A stretch of 64,000 nucleotides of DNA, from assembly GCF_000143535.2 (NCBI RefSeq), contig NC_037314.1, forward strand, positions 2,170,001-2,234,000, given 5' to 3'. Position 1 is the stretch's first letter, and each line of letters begins with the position of its first letter. The notes beneath the pieces are model-generated. The model was not told the DNA's origin. It saw only the letters and a list, made by a program, of their open reading frames with translations, and ran no database searches. The DNA comes from Botrytis cinerea B05.10. Its lineage: Eukaryota > Ascomycota > Leotiomycetes > Helotiales > Sclerotiniaceae. Positions 49,724-60,087 of the stretch are shown here, piece after piece. Made by a program: the position numbers and the translations under genes.

Positions 49724-51332
49724 TTATGCGCCCATTCCGTAACTCTTCACTCTACTCCAAAAGAAAGCTTTATCGTTCCTCAATGTGAATTCGCCCCAGT
49801 CGTCCGTCAGACGATTATAATTCCAAAATCCATTCCAAGCCAATTTGTTATTTTTGACTGTCTTCCCCGCACTAGTCATCTTCAGCTCCATTCTATAGAA
49901 ATATTTTTCATGGACCCCTTCTGTTTCCACAAATAATGTACCCTCTGACCCTTCAACTTTGGAAGAGGGTTCAGTATCTACATCTGGAGAAGGAGAATCA
50001 TTGATAGAGGATAAGCGCCAACGTCCATGACGAGCGTCGCTCATCACAGAAGAGGGAAGATGTGAAGATTGGTTTCTCCTGTGGTATTCGAGAAGTTCCT
50101 TTGTCAAGTGGTGAACGACTTCGCTAGGCTCGGTGGTTGTTAAAAGAGAGATTAATGTGCCATCGCGGTAGAAACGAAGGTAGCGGTAATAAGTCACAAT
50201 ATGGACTGGAGAGTTCCAAGCGACTGCCGAAGGAGAGGCTTGCCCAGGTCGGATATAATTCACGGTGCTTATATAACAGCCATTGAAACGAATGCGGGGA
50301 CGTAAGCGAAACATTTGTTTCCATGATGAAGAGTAAGTTGATTGGAGTAGGGAATGGGTGATGGTATCGTTACTGAGAGGCATTGATGCAATAGACTCCT
50401 CACTCGAGTCTTCTGAGGGCAAACATAACTGAGGCTCAATCTCAAGAAGCTCTCCTGTAACTTCTGTTTGCCATTGATAATGCATTGCTTCGAATCCGAA
50501 TTCTGAGCCAAGACATATCCTTTTCCAGATTTGTTCTCCCGTTGCTACCAGATATGCCATGCGTTTGCATACCTGCGTGATTCGAGCAAGGTCAGCAACA
50601 TCCCTAATTGCTACTTCCTTAAATATTTGTATTAGGATTTCATCAGGTACATCTGCAATTGGACATGGAGGAGCCGGTGTCCCTTCGATCTCTGGTGGCG
50701 ATGGTTCAATTGATAAATCCGAAAAACTTTCTATCAATTGTTTAATAGTTTGTGGGGGTCCATCTGGTGAGTGGTGTGCGGTATTGGGTACTGTGGCAGA
50801 TGCATTGGATGGATTTGGATTTGTAGGTTTCGGTGGGAAGGCAGATGGTGGGAAATGTTTGTTCTTATATTTTCGATCAACTTGATCATCAAGCTTATGA
50901 TCATCAGCAAAAGTCTGGTGGGTTGAATGCAATTGGAACCAAACTCACCCGAAATGCTTTGCGGTAGAGATCAAGACTGTCTCCTAAGCTACCTTGGCCT
51001 TCCCTCTCTACCGCTTTTTCGTAGTGTTCCAAAGCTGATTGTGGCTCACTCTTGACATTCTTCTTACCGTATGGATAGAATTCATCTTCTTCCACTGCAC
51101 CAACGGCGCCACTTGGTCCGTCAAAGTGTAATGTTTGAGGCTCAACGATATCCTCGTCTCCAGGTTTGGTATTCTCATGAACATGTTTTGTCCGTGGGGC
51201 TCTCTGCGGCACACTAGAAGGCCCAGCCGCTTGAGTACTTGACGGGTGTGCCTGGGCAACATTCGACCGTCTGGTTACTTCTTCCTGCCATTGCTTGCGG
51301 AATGTTTCCAATTCGGGATTCGAGTCTTCCAT
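49724..51332 (-). CDS. HRT3: F-box protein HRT3/Pof7/FBXO9 family
   Basis: Substrate adaptor of an SCF ubiquitin ligase. Exons read leftwards 51332-50949 and 50893-49724, giving 517 residues. The 55-nt intron (donor GTGAGT, acceptor ATAAG) is chosen over a 34-nt alternative ending at 50915 because it yields LDLYRKAFRLDDQVDRKYKNKHF, the TPR-like helix pair typical of the family. An F-box lies at about 210-255 (PIADVPDEILIQIFKEVAIRDVADLARITQVCKRM). The C-terminal half carries the conserved family region: FNGCYISTVNYIRPGQ, PVHIVTYYRYLRFYRDGTLI and the closing FTLRNDKAFFWSRVKSYG. It is divergently paired with MTM1 across 529 bp. Confidence 0.92.
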
Positions 51333-51861
51333 ACTATCCAATTTAGGAGGAGAGGTATGCGATGTTCTGGAGAGAGTAGGTGAAATGGATAAGTATTAGG
51401 AAAGATCTTGCCATCCGCCATATATTTGTATTTGCGTCGATATCAGAGTTACCTAGGTACGAGTAGCTCCCTAGTGATTCTTCGGTCTGACGCGACGCTC
51501 CGGTCGCTATCTCTCGCCGCTGACATAATTCTGTCCTCTTATCGCCGCAAGATCCGTTATCGCTCCCAATTTTTTCTTTGATCAGTGGAGAACTCTAAGA
51601 TCGAGGGCGGGAGAGGAATTAGGTTTTCGGTCTATTCAATTCCACGGTTCTACTAAGAAATAAGAAAAACGAACTACTCATTAGGTATTCGATTTACATC
51701 ATGGTGATCCGTAGAATTTCCCCATTCTCGCCATTGTTCCCGTCGCTTTGAAGTTATACAAATACAACAACCGCACATGATTCAGCAACGTCAATAGTCG
51801 ATTTTCTTTCTCACACTCTTACTCGTCAATTCGACGTCATTCCACTCAGACAAAATCTTTG
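51333..51861. promoter_or_regulatory. Bidirectional promoter region HRT3/MTM1
   Basis: 529 bp between two divergent start codons; no coding sequence. It is GC-richer than the surrounding intergenic DNA in its centre (about 51480-51560), as is common for shared promoters. Confidence 0.5.
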
Positions 51862-53277
51862 ATGTCCGGCCTTTGGGATAGTCGCCCTTCATCTGTGGGG
51901 GACCAAATCCCAACCACTTTTGAATCCGAACATTTAAGACATGACAGAATACATGGAGACGATCTGATACCTGGGGAATCAGGAACTGTAGCAATGACGG
52001 GCGATAATGATGATGTCGACATTGAGATCACTGCATCTCAAAAAATGATCTCGGCAATGTCTGGAAGTCTGTTAACATCATTACTAGGTACTTACGCCAC
52101 CCAACGTTTGAAATCTGCAACAACTGGGACTAACACTTCTATTATAGTTACTCCTTTAGATGTTGTTAGAGTTCGTCTACAGTCACAACCCTCCCAATCT
52201 CCTCTCACAGCGATTCGAAAAGCTGCTCTGGCCTCCCCCCAAACTTTCGGCACACTACCACCAAATCTAGGCATAACGGCATGTTGTCGAGAAGTTTTCT
52301 TTACCAGCGGCACAACGAGCGATGGCTGTATGGCTGCACCTAGAATAAGCGCGATGGAGGGTGTTGGATGTGCCGTTGAAGAAACACAGAAAAAAACCTA
52401 CAACTCAACGTTCGATGGGATGAGAAAGATTGCGCGGAACGAAGGGGTTACGACTTTATGGCGAGGATTATCACCTACTTTGGTCATGACAGTTCCTTCG
52501 AACATAATATACTTTACCGGATACGACTGGTTACGATTCAACAACCAAAGTCCTGTCAATCGAATGTTCAATGACAATTACGCCCCTCTCGCTGCCGGCG
52601 CATCCGCCAGGACGATAGCCGCTGCAGTTGTCAGCCCGATCGAAATGTTTAGAACGAGAATGCAAGCTAGTCAGGCAATTGGAGGATCACATTTTTCGGA
52701 AACTGTGAAGAGTCTCGGCGAAATGGTTTCACTTCACGGCTACACATCTTTGTGGCGAGGATTAACTTTAACACTTTGGAGGGATGTCCCTTTCTCTGGA
52801 ATCTACTGGTGGGGTTATGAATCTATAAGAGGGGCTTTGACAGATGCGCGAGAGCGGGGTCGTGGGAGAACATATGATCGGAATGCTTCCAGAGGTCAAA
52901 TACGTACCAGATCACAGAGTCGCGAAAACCACTCAGCGACATTTCTGGATAGTTTCGTTGCTGGGGCGTCATCTGGAGCAGTCGCTTCTATTTTGACTAT
53001 GCCTTTCGATGTTGGAAAAACACGTAGACAAATCTTTCAGGAACCAGGAAAAACACCTGCCGGAGTCGAAAAGATTTTGGCACCTGAAGAACAATCCATG
53101 CCCAGGTTTCTTATGCATATCTTCAAAGAAGAAGGTCTGGGAGGTTTATGGAAAGGATGGGTCGCCAGGACTCTCAAGGTTGCTCCAGCATGCGCAATCA
53201 TGATAAGCTGTTACGAAGTAGGAAAGAGAGCATTCAGGAGCGTGAATGAGAAGGCGGAATTAAAGCGAGGATGCTAG
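51862..53277 (+). CDS. MTM1: Mitochondrial carrier MTM1 / SLC25A39-40 family
   Basis: Inner-membrane solute carrier; the family is required for mitochondrial Mn-SOD activation in yeast and glutathione import in animals. Exons 51862-52087 and 52148-53277 give 451 residues. Three carrier repeats carry signature motifs TPLDVVRVRLQS, SPIEMFRTRMQAS and MPFDVGKTRRQIF. The long insertion between helices 1 and 2 with Cys residues (ACCREVFF...GCMAAP..GCA) is characteristic of MTM1. The 60-nt intron (donor GTACTT, branch CTAAC, acceptor TATAG) joins SLL to VTPLDVV; it is a multiple of three and stop-free, so retention would insert 20 residues in the first helix. A later Met (about residue 45) could also serve as start. 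Confidence 0.92.
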   Translation: MSGLWDSRPSSVGDQIPTTFESEHLRHDRIHGDDLIPGESGTVAMTGDNDDVDIEITASQKMISAMSGSLLTSLLGTYATQRLKSATTGTNTSIIVTPLDVVRVRLQSQPSQSPLTAIRKAALASPQTFGTLPPNLGITACCREVFFTSGTTSDGCMAAPRISAMEGVGCAVEETQKKTYNSTFDGMRKIARNEGVTTLWRGLSPTLVMTVPSNIIYFTGYDWLRFNNQSPVNRMFNDNYAPLAAGASARTIAAAVVSPIEMFRTRMQASQAIGGSHFSETVKSLGEMVSLHGYTSLWRGLTLTLWRDVPFSGIYWWGYESIRGALTDARERGRGRTYDRNASRGQIRTRSQSRENHSATFLDSFVAGASSGAVASILTMPFDVGKTRRQIFQEPGKTPAGVEKILAPEEQSMPRFLMHIFKEEGLGGLWKGWVARTLKVAPACAIMISCYEVGKRAFRSVNEKAELKRGC

Positions 53278-53860
53278 TGATTAAATGAATTCTCCCCTCT
53301 TCTGGACGGATGGAAGGCTGGTTTGGCGCATAAAGGAACACGGAATTGTAATACCAAGCGTTTAGAAGCATAGCGATGTTGAGCGGGTATTTGAAATTTG
53401 TATAGTATTAGAGATCCTAGAAACTAAAATAACTTGAGTGCGATTAATATACCCAAAGTTTGAAAGCCGAAGACAGGAGCAATGACAATTCATGATTCTA
53501 GTGAAAGGATGATGGAGAGATGGAGAGATGGAGAGATGGAGAGATGGAGAGAATGAGAGAATGAGCGAGGACTACGACCCGACCCGTATTTACCCCAGAC
53601 TTTCGTTTGGCTCTGAGAGCGCTGATACCGCGTACCCTAGTAGATAGTAGACCATCTTTACGCGTCCTATGGTGTTCTGACGCGAAACTTGCATCATCGA
53701 TTTGGGAAATTCAAACTTTCCCAATATTTATCAAGATTCCACAAAGCCCACTGTCTCTTTCGTATATTCTATTCAAACGAGCATTTACTCACTTCTTACA
53801 TCTATCAAAGTGTCTACACTACTCCATTTTCGGTATCGATCTTTATCTCCAATTCGCAGC
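53278..53860. other. Intergenic MTM1-UNG1 with (GATGGAGA)n array
   Basis: The 3' flank of MTM1 and the UNG1 promoter. A GATGGAGA microsatellite occupies about 53509-53553. From 53702 the UNG1 frame is open without an ATG. Confidence 0.6.
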
Positions 53861-54864
53861 ATGTCTCTCAAACGCAAAGCAACTACCAATCCTACCAACG
53901 ACGCCAAAAAACCCAAAGCAAACGGATCAATTACCTCGTTCTTCGGCCCACCAAAAACCGTTTCTTCAACTAACAAAGGAGATTCCACGGCACCAGCGCC
54001 AGCTGCGTTCAAATTCAATAAGGAGAAATGGGTGGCTACATTAACAGAAGAACAGAAAGATTTGTTGAAATTAGAGATTGAAACTCTACATGAGAGCTGG
54101 TTGGCGGTGTTGAAAGATGAGATTGTGGGAAAAGAGTTTTTGGAATTGAAGAAGTTTTTGAAGAAGGAATTGGAGGGAAAGGATAAGATATTTCCACCGA
54201 TGGAGGATGTTTACTCTTGGTACTTACATCCTTACCTTCGCCCAGCCGTTCAATTGCACTCAAGTAACAAATGCTAATCAGAACAATGAACAGGTCAAGG
54301 CATACACCTTTCAACACCGTCAAAGCTGTAATTATTGGCCAAGATCCATACCATAACTTTAATCAAGCTCATGGCCTCTGTTTCTCCGTCCGCGCTCCTA
54401 CACCCGCTCCACCTTCACTCAAAAACATATTTAAAGCCCTGGTGAAAGATTATCCAGACTTCAAACCTCCTCCAAACAATGGTGGCCTCCTTACTCCCTG
54501 GGCAGATCGTGGTGTCCTTCTCATCAACACATGTCTCACAGTCCGAGCTCACCAAGCCAATTCCCATGCAAACCATGGCTGGGAGAGATTTACTCAAAAA
54601 GTTATAGATACAGTTGCTCTTAAGAGAAATAAAGGAGTAGTGTTTTTGGCGTGGGGAAGTCCTGCCGGAAAAAGAGTTGCGAAGGTGGATAGAAAGAAAC
54701 ATTGTGTTCTGATGAGTGTACATCCTAGTCCCTTGAGTGCGAGTAGGGGATGGTTTGATTGTGGACATTTCAAGAAGACGAATGAGTGGTTAACTGAGCA
54801 TCATGGTGAAGATGCAGTTATTGATTGGAGTTTGGATATTCCTGCTGCTGAAGCGGGTGTCTGA
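53861..54864 (+). CDS. UNG1: Uracil-DNA glycosylase (family 1)
   Basis: Removes uracil from DNA, starting base-excision repair. Exons 53861-54219 and 54294-54864 give 309 residues; the 74-nt intron has donor GTACTT and acceptor ACAG. The catalytic water-activating loop GQDPYH with preceding KAVIIGQDPYHN and following GLCFSV is present, as are GVLLINTCLTVR, FLAWGSPAGKR and the DNA-intercalation loop HPSPLSA. The N-terminus has a nuclear-type basic stretch (MSLKRKATT..KKPK) and SITSFFGPP, which resembles a PCNA-binding box but lacks the leading Gln. The upstream in-frame region is open for 53 codons without an ATG and looks like a mitochondrial leader (see findings). Confidence 0.95.
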
Positions 54865-55514
54865 GGTGATGAAACGTTTTGTGGAAGATGATCCTTAAAG
54901 GGAAATTTGCTAGCGATTTCGGCTGTTGATAAGCTCTCGTCTTTAAAGTAGGATTGTACGAAGGAGTTGGATTTGAGCATTGGGTACTAAGCATTGTTGC
55001 AATGGTTTCCATCATGATGGAGCTTCCTTCTCTATACGAGTCCAATCCGTCTTTTTACGAAGTTGATGATGGAGGTTCGTTGTGTTCTCTGACGGCGCAG
55101 GGTATTGAGGGAATTGGAGTTTATTGATTAGCCCATCTCAATATCTAGGTTAGCTAAGGTCACATATTCTATTGTATAACATAGAATGCTAAATTGGTAT
55201 ACCTCTCACCCCATAGGGGATTCGTAATGACTCTCTCTGCATGCGGTACATTGTTCCACAAGATCTGTTGATACCCGGTTTACTTCAACGTTTTGTTGAG
55301 TCTCAACAAACTATCCTCCTATCTTTTCAACTGATTGCCGCAGATACACCATCTACCCAACCTTGATTTGGGTGCGTACAGCGTCGCCAATCTCGTCTGT
55401 TATGTATCCTAATGTGAAGTCTTCATAGGCAGGTGCCATCCTCTTTCCAGGATTTCCTGTCGTCACAATTGCTTCTTCGAAGACCGTACAATCAATATCT
55501 CAACATCTATAAAT
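54865..55514. other. Intergenic UNG1 to transporter pseudogene
   Basis: No coding sequence recognised. The missing N-terminal portion of the exchanger pseudogene could not be found here. Confidence 0.45.
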
Positions 55515-56659
55515 ATGTCAGAGTTGGATAATATTGCCGTCATAGCAGCTCGATTCAATGTGTCACCCACGTTGATTGCTTTGCTCACATCTGCTGCGGA
55601 ATGGGAAGAAGTAGGTGAAAATACTCATGTCGATAGTAGCATTGAAAATCTGACGAGAATAGCTCATCGTGGTTATTGCGGCCCTTTCTCAGCATCAATC
55701 TTCGCTCGCAATTGGCAACATCATCGGATCATCCATCTCGAGTATCCTAGATGCTTTTTCCCTGGGCCTGATCTTTTCTCCAGCTTCTATCTATTACGTT
55801 TGATAGGAGCCCAATGATTTATACTACCATTCTCGTCATAGCCACCTCCATCTTCTCCTCATTTCTCCTTTTCTTTGAACCATGGAGCAGAATAGCGAGA
55901 GCGACGCTTATCGCTGATTTTGTATCCTATGTCACCTCCATAGCATATGCAATATGTAAAGGCATTGTCTCGTCACCAGAGGATGATTCAGATAATGGCA
56001 GTGATACTTCTTTGGATGAGAGGGACTTTGAAGAGACCGAGTTTGAGAAGTCACGTTTTCCCATGCGTTCAGGCGGCACCAGACTGCAAGCCGTGTCACG
56101 GGCCATCGATGACTACGAAAATCTTGCACCCCGAGAGTCTGCGGAAGAAGATAACGAAGAAATTGGTTCAAAGAACAATTTGAAGTTTCGACACAAGAAG
56201 TCCCATTCAATTTTCTACCGTATCCTACACTTCATACTTGGTCTGCTCTCGCTGTCCCTCTCAGGATATATTCTATCACGTAGTATTACGTCATTAGCAG
56301 CGACGCTTTCGCTATCTACTACAGTTCTTGGCACTGCCATTCTTTTCATTGCGACGACACTTCCCGAATAACTCATCGCGATTCTATCTGGAAAGAAAAC
56401 CCAAGGAGGAATCATCGTCGCGAACACAACCATTTCAAATATCTTCCTACTGACACTTTGTGCGGGCGTTTTGTTTCTCGCAGGTGATTGGGATGTTCTG
56501 AAAAATAGTGTGGGTCTTTTCGAAGTGGCTTGTATGTAAGGGTCTAGTGCAATGCTTTGCGGGGTTGTGTTCGTGGAGGGTAGGATTTGGATGGGCTGGG
56601 CTTTGGCAGGCTTATATTTGGCGTTTTTGCTGACTGAATTCCCGGTGGTGGGGAGGTGA
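55515..56659 (+). pseudogene. Broken CaCA-type cation exchanger gene
   Basis: Remains of a calcium/cation antiporter with two exchanger repeats. Exon 55515-55607 (AARFNVSPTLIALLTSAAEWEE) joins, across a plausible intron (GTAGGT donor, CTGAC branch, ending GAATAG near 55663), to ELIVVIAALSQHQSSLAIGNIIGSSISSIL. A frameshift at about 55794-55797 (YYV then TGA, while the next frame reads FDRSPMIYTTILV) separates it from the next block. That block runs through an acidic loop and LSLSTTVLGTAILF to ATTLPE, then stop 56369-56371, where LIAILSGKK resumes in the same frame. A second in-frame stop is at 56537-56539, and the hydrophobic end runs to TGA 56657-56659. One frameshift and two nonsense codons in an otherwise well-preserved sequence indicate recent inactivation (or assembly error). 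Confidence 0.82.
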
Positions 56660-57185
56660 TCTTCGTTTCTATGCTCTCAATTATAGCTTTCGGTATCGAA
56701 TGGAAATTATGTGGATTCAAGTTGGCTACTATTTTATTAACAGATGAGAGAGGATTGACACGAGGCCCCATGGCGGGTTCTAGTGCGGCTTGACTTCTAC
56801 CTGATGAGGCGGCATAGTTTCATCTTTACGTCTGTTACATTGCAAGGTAATTGAGTGTCTGAAGTTGCACTGCATAGCATTTATCGAGTGATACATGCCC
56901 ATCACATGTTCACACGTTCAAAGAGGTGGCGCAGAAAAAAGAGCGGCTCGAGATGGTAGAATATGGGCTGGAGCTGAAGAACTCGAGAATGTTGTCCTAC
57001 CACATATTACTTTATTCATCTATTTATCCAGTGATGTCCAGTGATATTCAGTGATCAGATAATTCAATGGGAGTGGGCTTTTCCTAGCGTATAGAGTATT
57101 GGTATCAGGTATTTGATAATGCGAAAAAGGCACTTGCGACAAAAGCTGGGTTGTGTGACTGGTATGGACAAGTATGTACAAAATC
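56660..57185. other. Spacer between two transporter pseudogenes
   Basis: No membrane-segment coding detected in any frame; the N-terminal third expected for the NRAMP relic is absent. Confidence 0.45.
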
Positions 57186-57845
57186 TTCTTTTTTCTACGC
57201 ACGGAAATCTTACTTCAAACCCAGGTCATCGGTACAGCTATTGCACTTAATTTACTCAACTCGAAGATCACTCTGATAGCCGGATGCGTGATATCCGTCT
57301 CTGACACTCTTTTCATCTTGTTATTTTACAACCCAGATGTCTCTCTACGACGTTTACGGTTCTTCGAATTGTTTGTCTCGGTATTTGTATTTGCTATCTT
57401 CATCATGTTCTGCATAGAGCTTTCTTTCATCACCGCGCTCGCAGGTGAAGTTTTCAAGGGTTTGCTTCCTTCTAAATCGATATTCACAGGTCAGGGGCTA
57501 ACTACCCTTACTGCATTTTTTTGATTCTTGCTAATCCAGCATGATCAGACTCTTCCCATCCTGCGCCATCCTAGGCGGAAACCTCATGCCGCATACCATC
57601 TATCTCGGGTCCGGTCTCGTTCAAGCCCGAATGCGCGAATTCGATGACGGAAATGAAAAGTATCAAGAACCTTGCGCAACCCCCTCTCCTTTCGCAAGCA
57701 AGCTCTATAGACCCTCCCTCTGGGCAATCAAATCATACATGTCCTACACCGTTGCCGAATTATGCATAATTTTTTTTTTCATAATAGCCAATTTCGTCAA
57801 CTCGGCAATTCTCATCATCGCCGCCGCTAATTTGTCCCCCGACAA
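57186..57845 (+). pseudogene. NRAMP-type metal transporter relic
   Basis: A fragment of a divalent-metal (Mn/Fe) NRAMP transporter. The frame ending at 57524 reads EILLQTQVIGTAIALNLL, then AGCVISVSDTLFILLFYNP, FFELFVSVFVFAIFIMFCIEL and GEVFKGLLPSKSI, matching consecutive NRAMP helices in order. It stops after TAFF; a different frame from 57541 continues with SCAILGGNLMPHTIYLGSGLVQARMREFD (the conserved MPHxxYLGS helix region) and SYTVAELCIIFFF..FVNSAILIIAAANLS before turning into G-rich, unrelated sequence. The DPGN motif helix and the C-terminal half are missing, and no splice choice I tried joins the two frames cleanly. I therefore call it a pseudogene, truncated at both ends. Confidence 0.78.
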
Positions 57846-58669
57846 TGATGTGCTGGGGATTGTGGAGGTGAGGGGTGGGGAGAGAGGGGTAGGAGAGAGA
57901 ATACTGTTGGTTTGGCTAACGGGTGGGTGGTTATGGGGGTGGGCTTGGGAATTGGAGGGAATGATTAGATGGAGATGGGGGGTGGGAGGTGGAAGAGCAA
58001 GAGCTAGATGATTAGAGAGTGTGGGAATGTTGCAATGGAGAGTCAAAGGATTGAAAGATTTGAAAGGGAATTGGAGTTGAGATGCGATGAGGTCATTGAT
58101 TTATGGATGTGCTTCAAAGTGCGTTGACAATCCATGCAATTGTCAAAAGACCATGCAGAATATTGTTAGTAAAATCAACACTTTTTCGAAGAGTTTTCAT
58201 ACTTGCTCTCTTTCTTCAAGCCTTCAATTCTTCAAGAATCTCATGTACAGCTGTGGTATATGTTTGAAAGATATGCTTATCGAAAATTTGATTATACTCC
58301 TGATGTTTGTAATACAATTTTGTCTCTGGGACAACGTGATATATGGTTTCATTTTCATAACCATACAACGTGGTAAAAGAGGTCTGTAGGATAAACATGT
58401 GAACATTTCAATTTTCAGAACCAATTTCGTGTAACAAGTGTTGATCAATTATTGCATTATTTAACACGTTCGTTTGCATAAAATCATAACAACCGCCCGC
58501 GTGTACATCCGAGTACCAATCCCAAGCTAACTTTCCCGCATCCGGCACTTCTCCATGGCAAGCGCGTCAAACACTGAACACAAAACATAACTACATACGT
58601 GACATCTCCCGCTACGCACACCACAATCCGTCTTCAAAAATACTTCAATTCGACCCTTATCTATCTCCC
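57846..58669. other. G-rich then AT-rich intergenic DNA
   Basis: The first 200 bases are G-rich on the plus strand. An open frame at 58087-58389 (plus, 100 codons, Cys/Phe/Ile-rich) starts with ATG but has no pattern I recognise and overlaps a minus-strand frame; not called. Confidence 0.4.
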
Positions 58670-59181
58670 CTAAACATCCTTTACCTGCACATAATCATGG
58701 TTTCTAACAATCTTCTCGTCCTCCCACCACATCAACGTACAACCCACCAATTTCTTCATCTCTGTCTTTTCTTTCGGCAGTCGCTCGCCTGTCTCGGGAG
58801 ATATTGCTGGTCTGCATGTAATTTCCCACTCCCAGGCTGTGAAATCTTTGTGACCGTGTACAGAGGCAGTGGTGATTGTGAGGTCGTAGAAGTTGGAAAA
58901 GGTCTGGGAATAGTGCGACGCAACTTCCGAGAGACCCATGAGTTGATTGTTGGGTGTGCCTGTGGGAAGAGATGTTTTTAGTGAAGTTCAAAAGGTAGGG
59001 GATGGGAGAACATACTGAAATCTGAGTAGACAAAGTTGGTCGGATGGTAGAATTTCATGATGGCTTCGGTGTCTCCCTTCTTGTATTCTTTGATGTATGC
59101 ATCCATGCGTTTCATGATGTGGTCATGGTCGCCATGCTTCTTGTGCTGTACGTGGAGAGAGTGTTTGTTGTGGGGGGACAT
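58670..59181 (-). CDS. SnoaL/NTF2-like small protein
   Basis: Exons read leftwards 59181-59016 and 58959-58670, giving 151 residues. The 56-nt intron has a GTATGT donor and CACAG acceptor. A cone-shaped NTF2-like fold is suggested by IMKRMDAYIKEYKKGDTEAIMKFYH at the start, TFSNFYDLTITTASVHGHKDFTAWEWEI, and the closing strands KLVGCTLMWWEDEKIVRNHDYVQ. The family includes polyketide cyclases, isomerases and many uncharacterised fungal proteins, so the reaction is unknown. The N-terminal His-rich stretch (about 5-20) is unusual. It is divergently arranged with the PhyH gene; no other secondary-metabolism gene is adjacent. Confidence 0.8.
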
Positions 59182-60083
59182 TTTTTTTTTTTTAGTTTCT
59201 CTAGAGTTGAGAGTCACGATTGTAAGGATGTTTGAGAAGTCTCGAATATGTTGTTGAAGAAGCGAGGAAAGAGCAAAAATAAAGAAAATTGCTTAACCTA
59301 TTCAGAAAAACAGGCGTAGTGTGATGAGTTCACGATTTTGTACCTCGCTTTTAATCAATTGAAATTTGCGAAGGAGGTTTATTAATGCTAAGTTTCTGGG
59401 GCCTACTCAATTGGAGATTGCAAAAGAGAGGTATTAATCCCACTGTCAGCCCACCTCTGCCCACCTCTGCCCCTACTTCGCATATATTGAGAGCCTTTCG
59501 GAACTGAGGCTTTTAATCCGTATGCCACCTATATATCCCACTTTTCTTGTTTCTTTCAGATCTTCGTTCATTCTGATCATAATCAATCGAATATTTGACG
59601 ATGGTGATCAGATGAGCATAGCCAATTGTAGCTGAGAACACAAATTACATGCATGACTTTCCTAACACGTTACTACTCTGTTTCATCCTTGCGATTGATA
59701 ATCCAGCTGAACAACAGTCTTAGTGGGGTTGAGGCAATCATAGTATGCAATTATGATATCTTATATGTGATCATAATTGGATGATGGGAGATGTCCGTCA
59801 GGCGACGCATCCGATTGGCTTTCCAAGCGTACTGTTCCAAGATTCATGCTTAAGTTTGATCTAAATCGCCTTCTTCATTCGGTATATTCTCCGGGGGCTT
59901 AGTAGAATACATAGCTGAAGTGGGGTTGAAGTTCATTACCCTTGCGATGTTCGATATTGCTACTGCGGGGCAGATAGCAGGAGGGGTCGAAACACAATAT
60001 GTAAGTTCGCCTCTTTCAAGTTAAAGATCGAGTGGGATACAAGTATATTCATTTCAATTTTCTTTCCATTTCATCCAGCAAAC
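59182..60083. promoter_or_regulatory. Divergent promoter and 5' leader of the PhyH gene
   Basis: It contains a probable 5'-UTR intron at 60001-60078 (GTAAGT donor, CATCCAG acceptor) in the leader of the PhyH gene. A short tandem duplication CCCACCTCTG occurs at about 59450-59471. No other gene was seen. Confidence 0.5.
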
Positions 60084-60087
60084 ATGA
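59947..60087 (+). other. Spliced upstream ORF overlapping the PhyH start codon
   Basis: ATG at 59947 opens 18 codons to the donor at 60001; spliced to 60079 it reads two more codons and ends on TGA at 60085-60087. The stop shares bases with the main ATG (60084-60086) as ATGA. Unspliced, it would end at a TAA about 25 nt into the intron. Confidence 0.5.

Noticed and set aside
50915..50948. 34-nt intron in HRT3
   Set aside because: It is too short for this genome; a 55-nt intron ending at 50894 keeps frame and restores the conserved helix.
58087..58389. 100-codon plus-strand frame
   Set aside because: Cys/Phe/Ile-rich without recognisable features and next to decayed transporter DNA; too weak to call.
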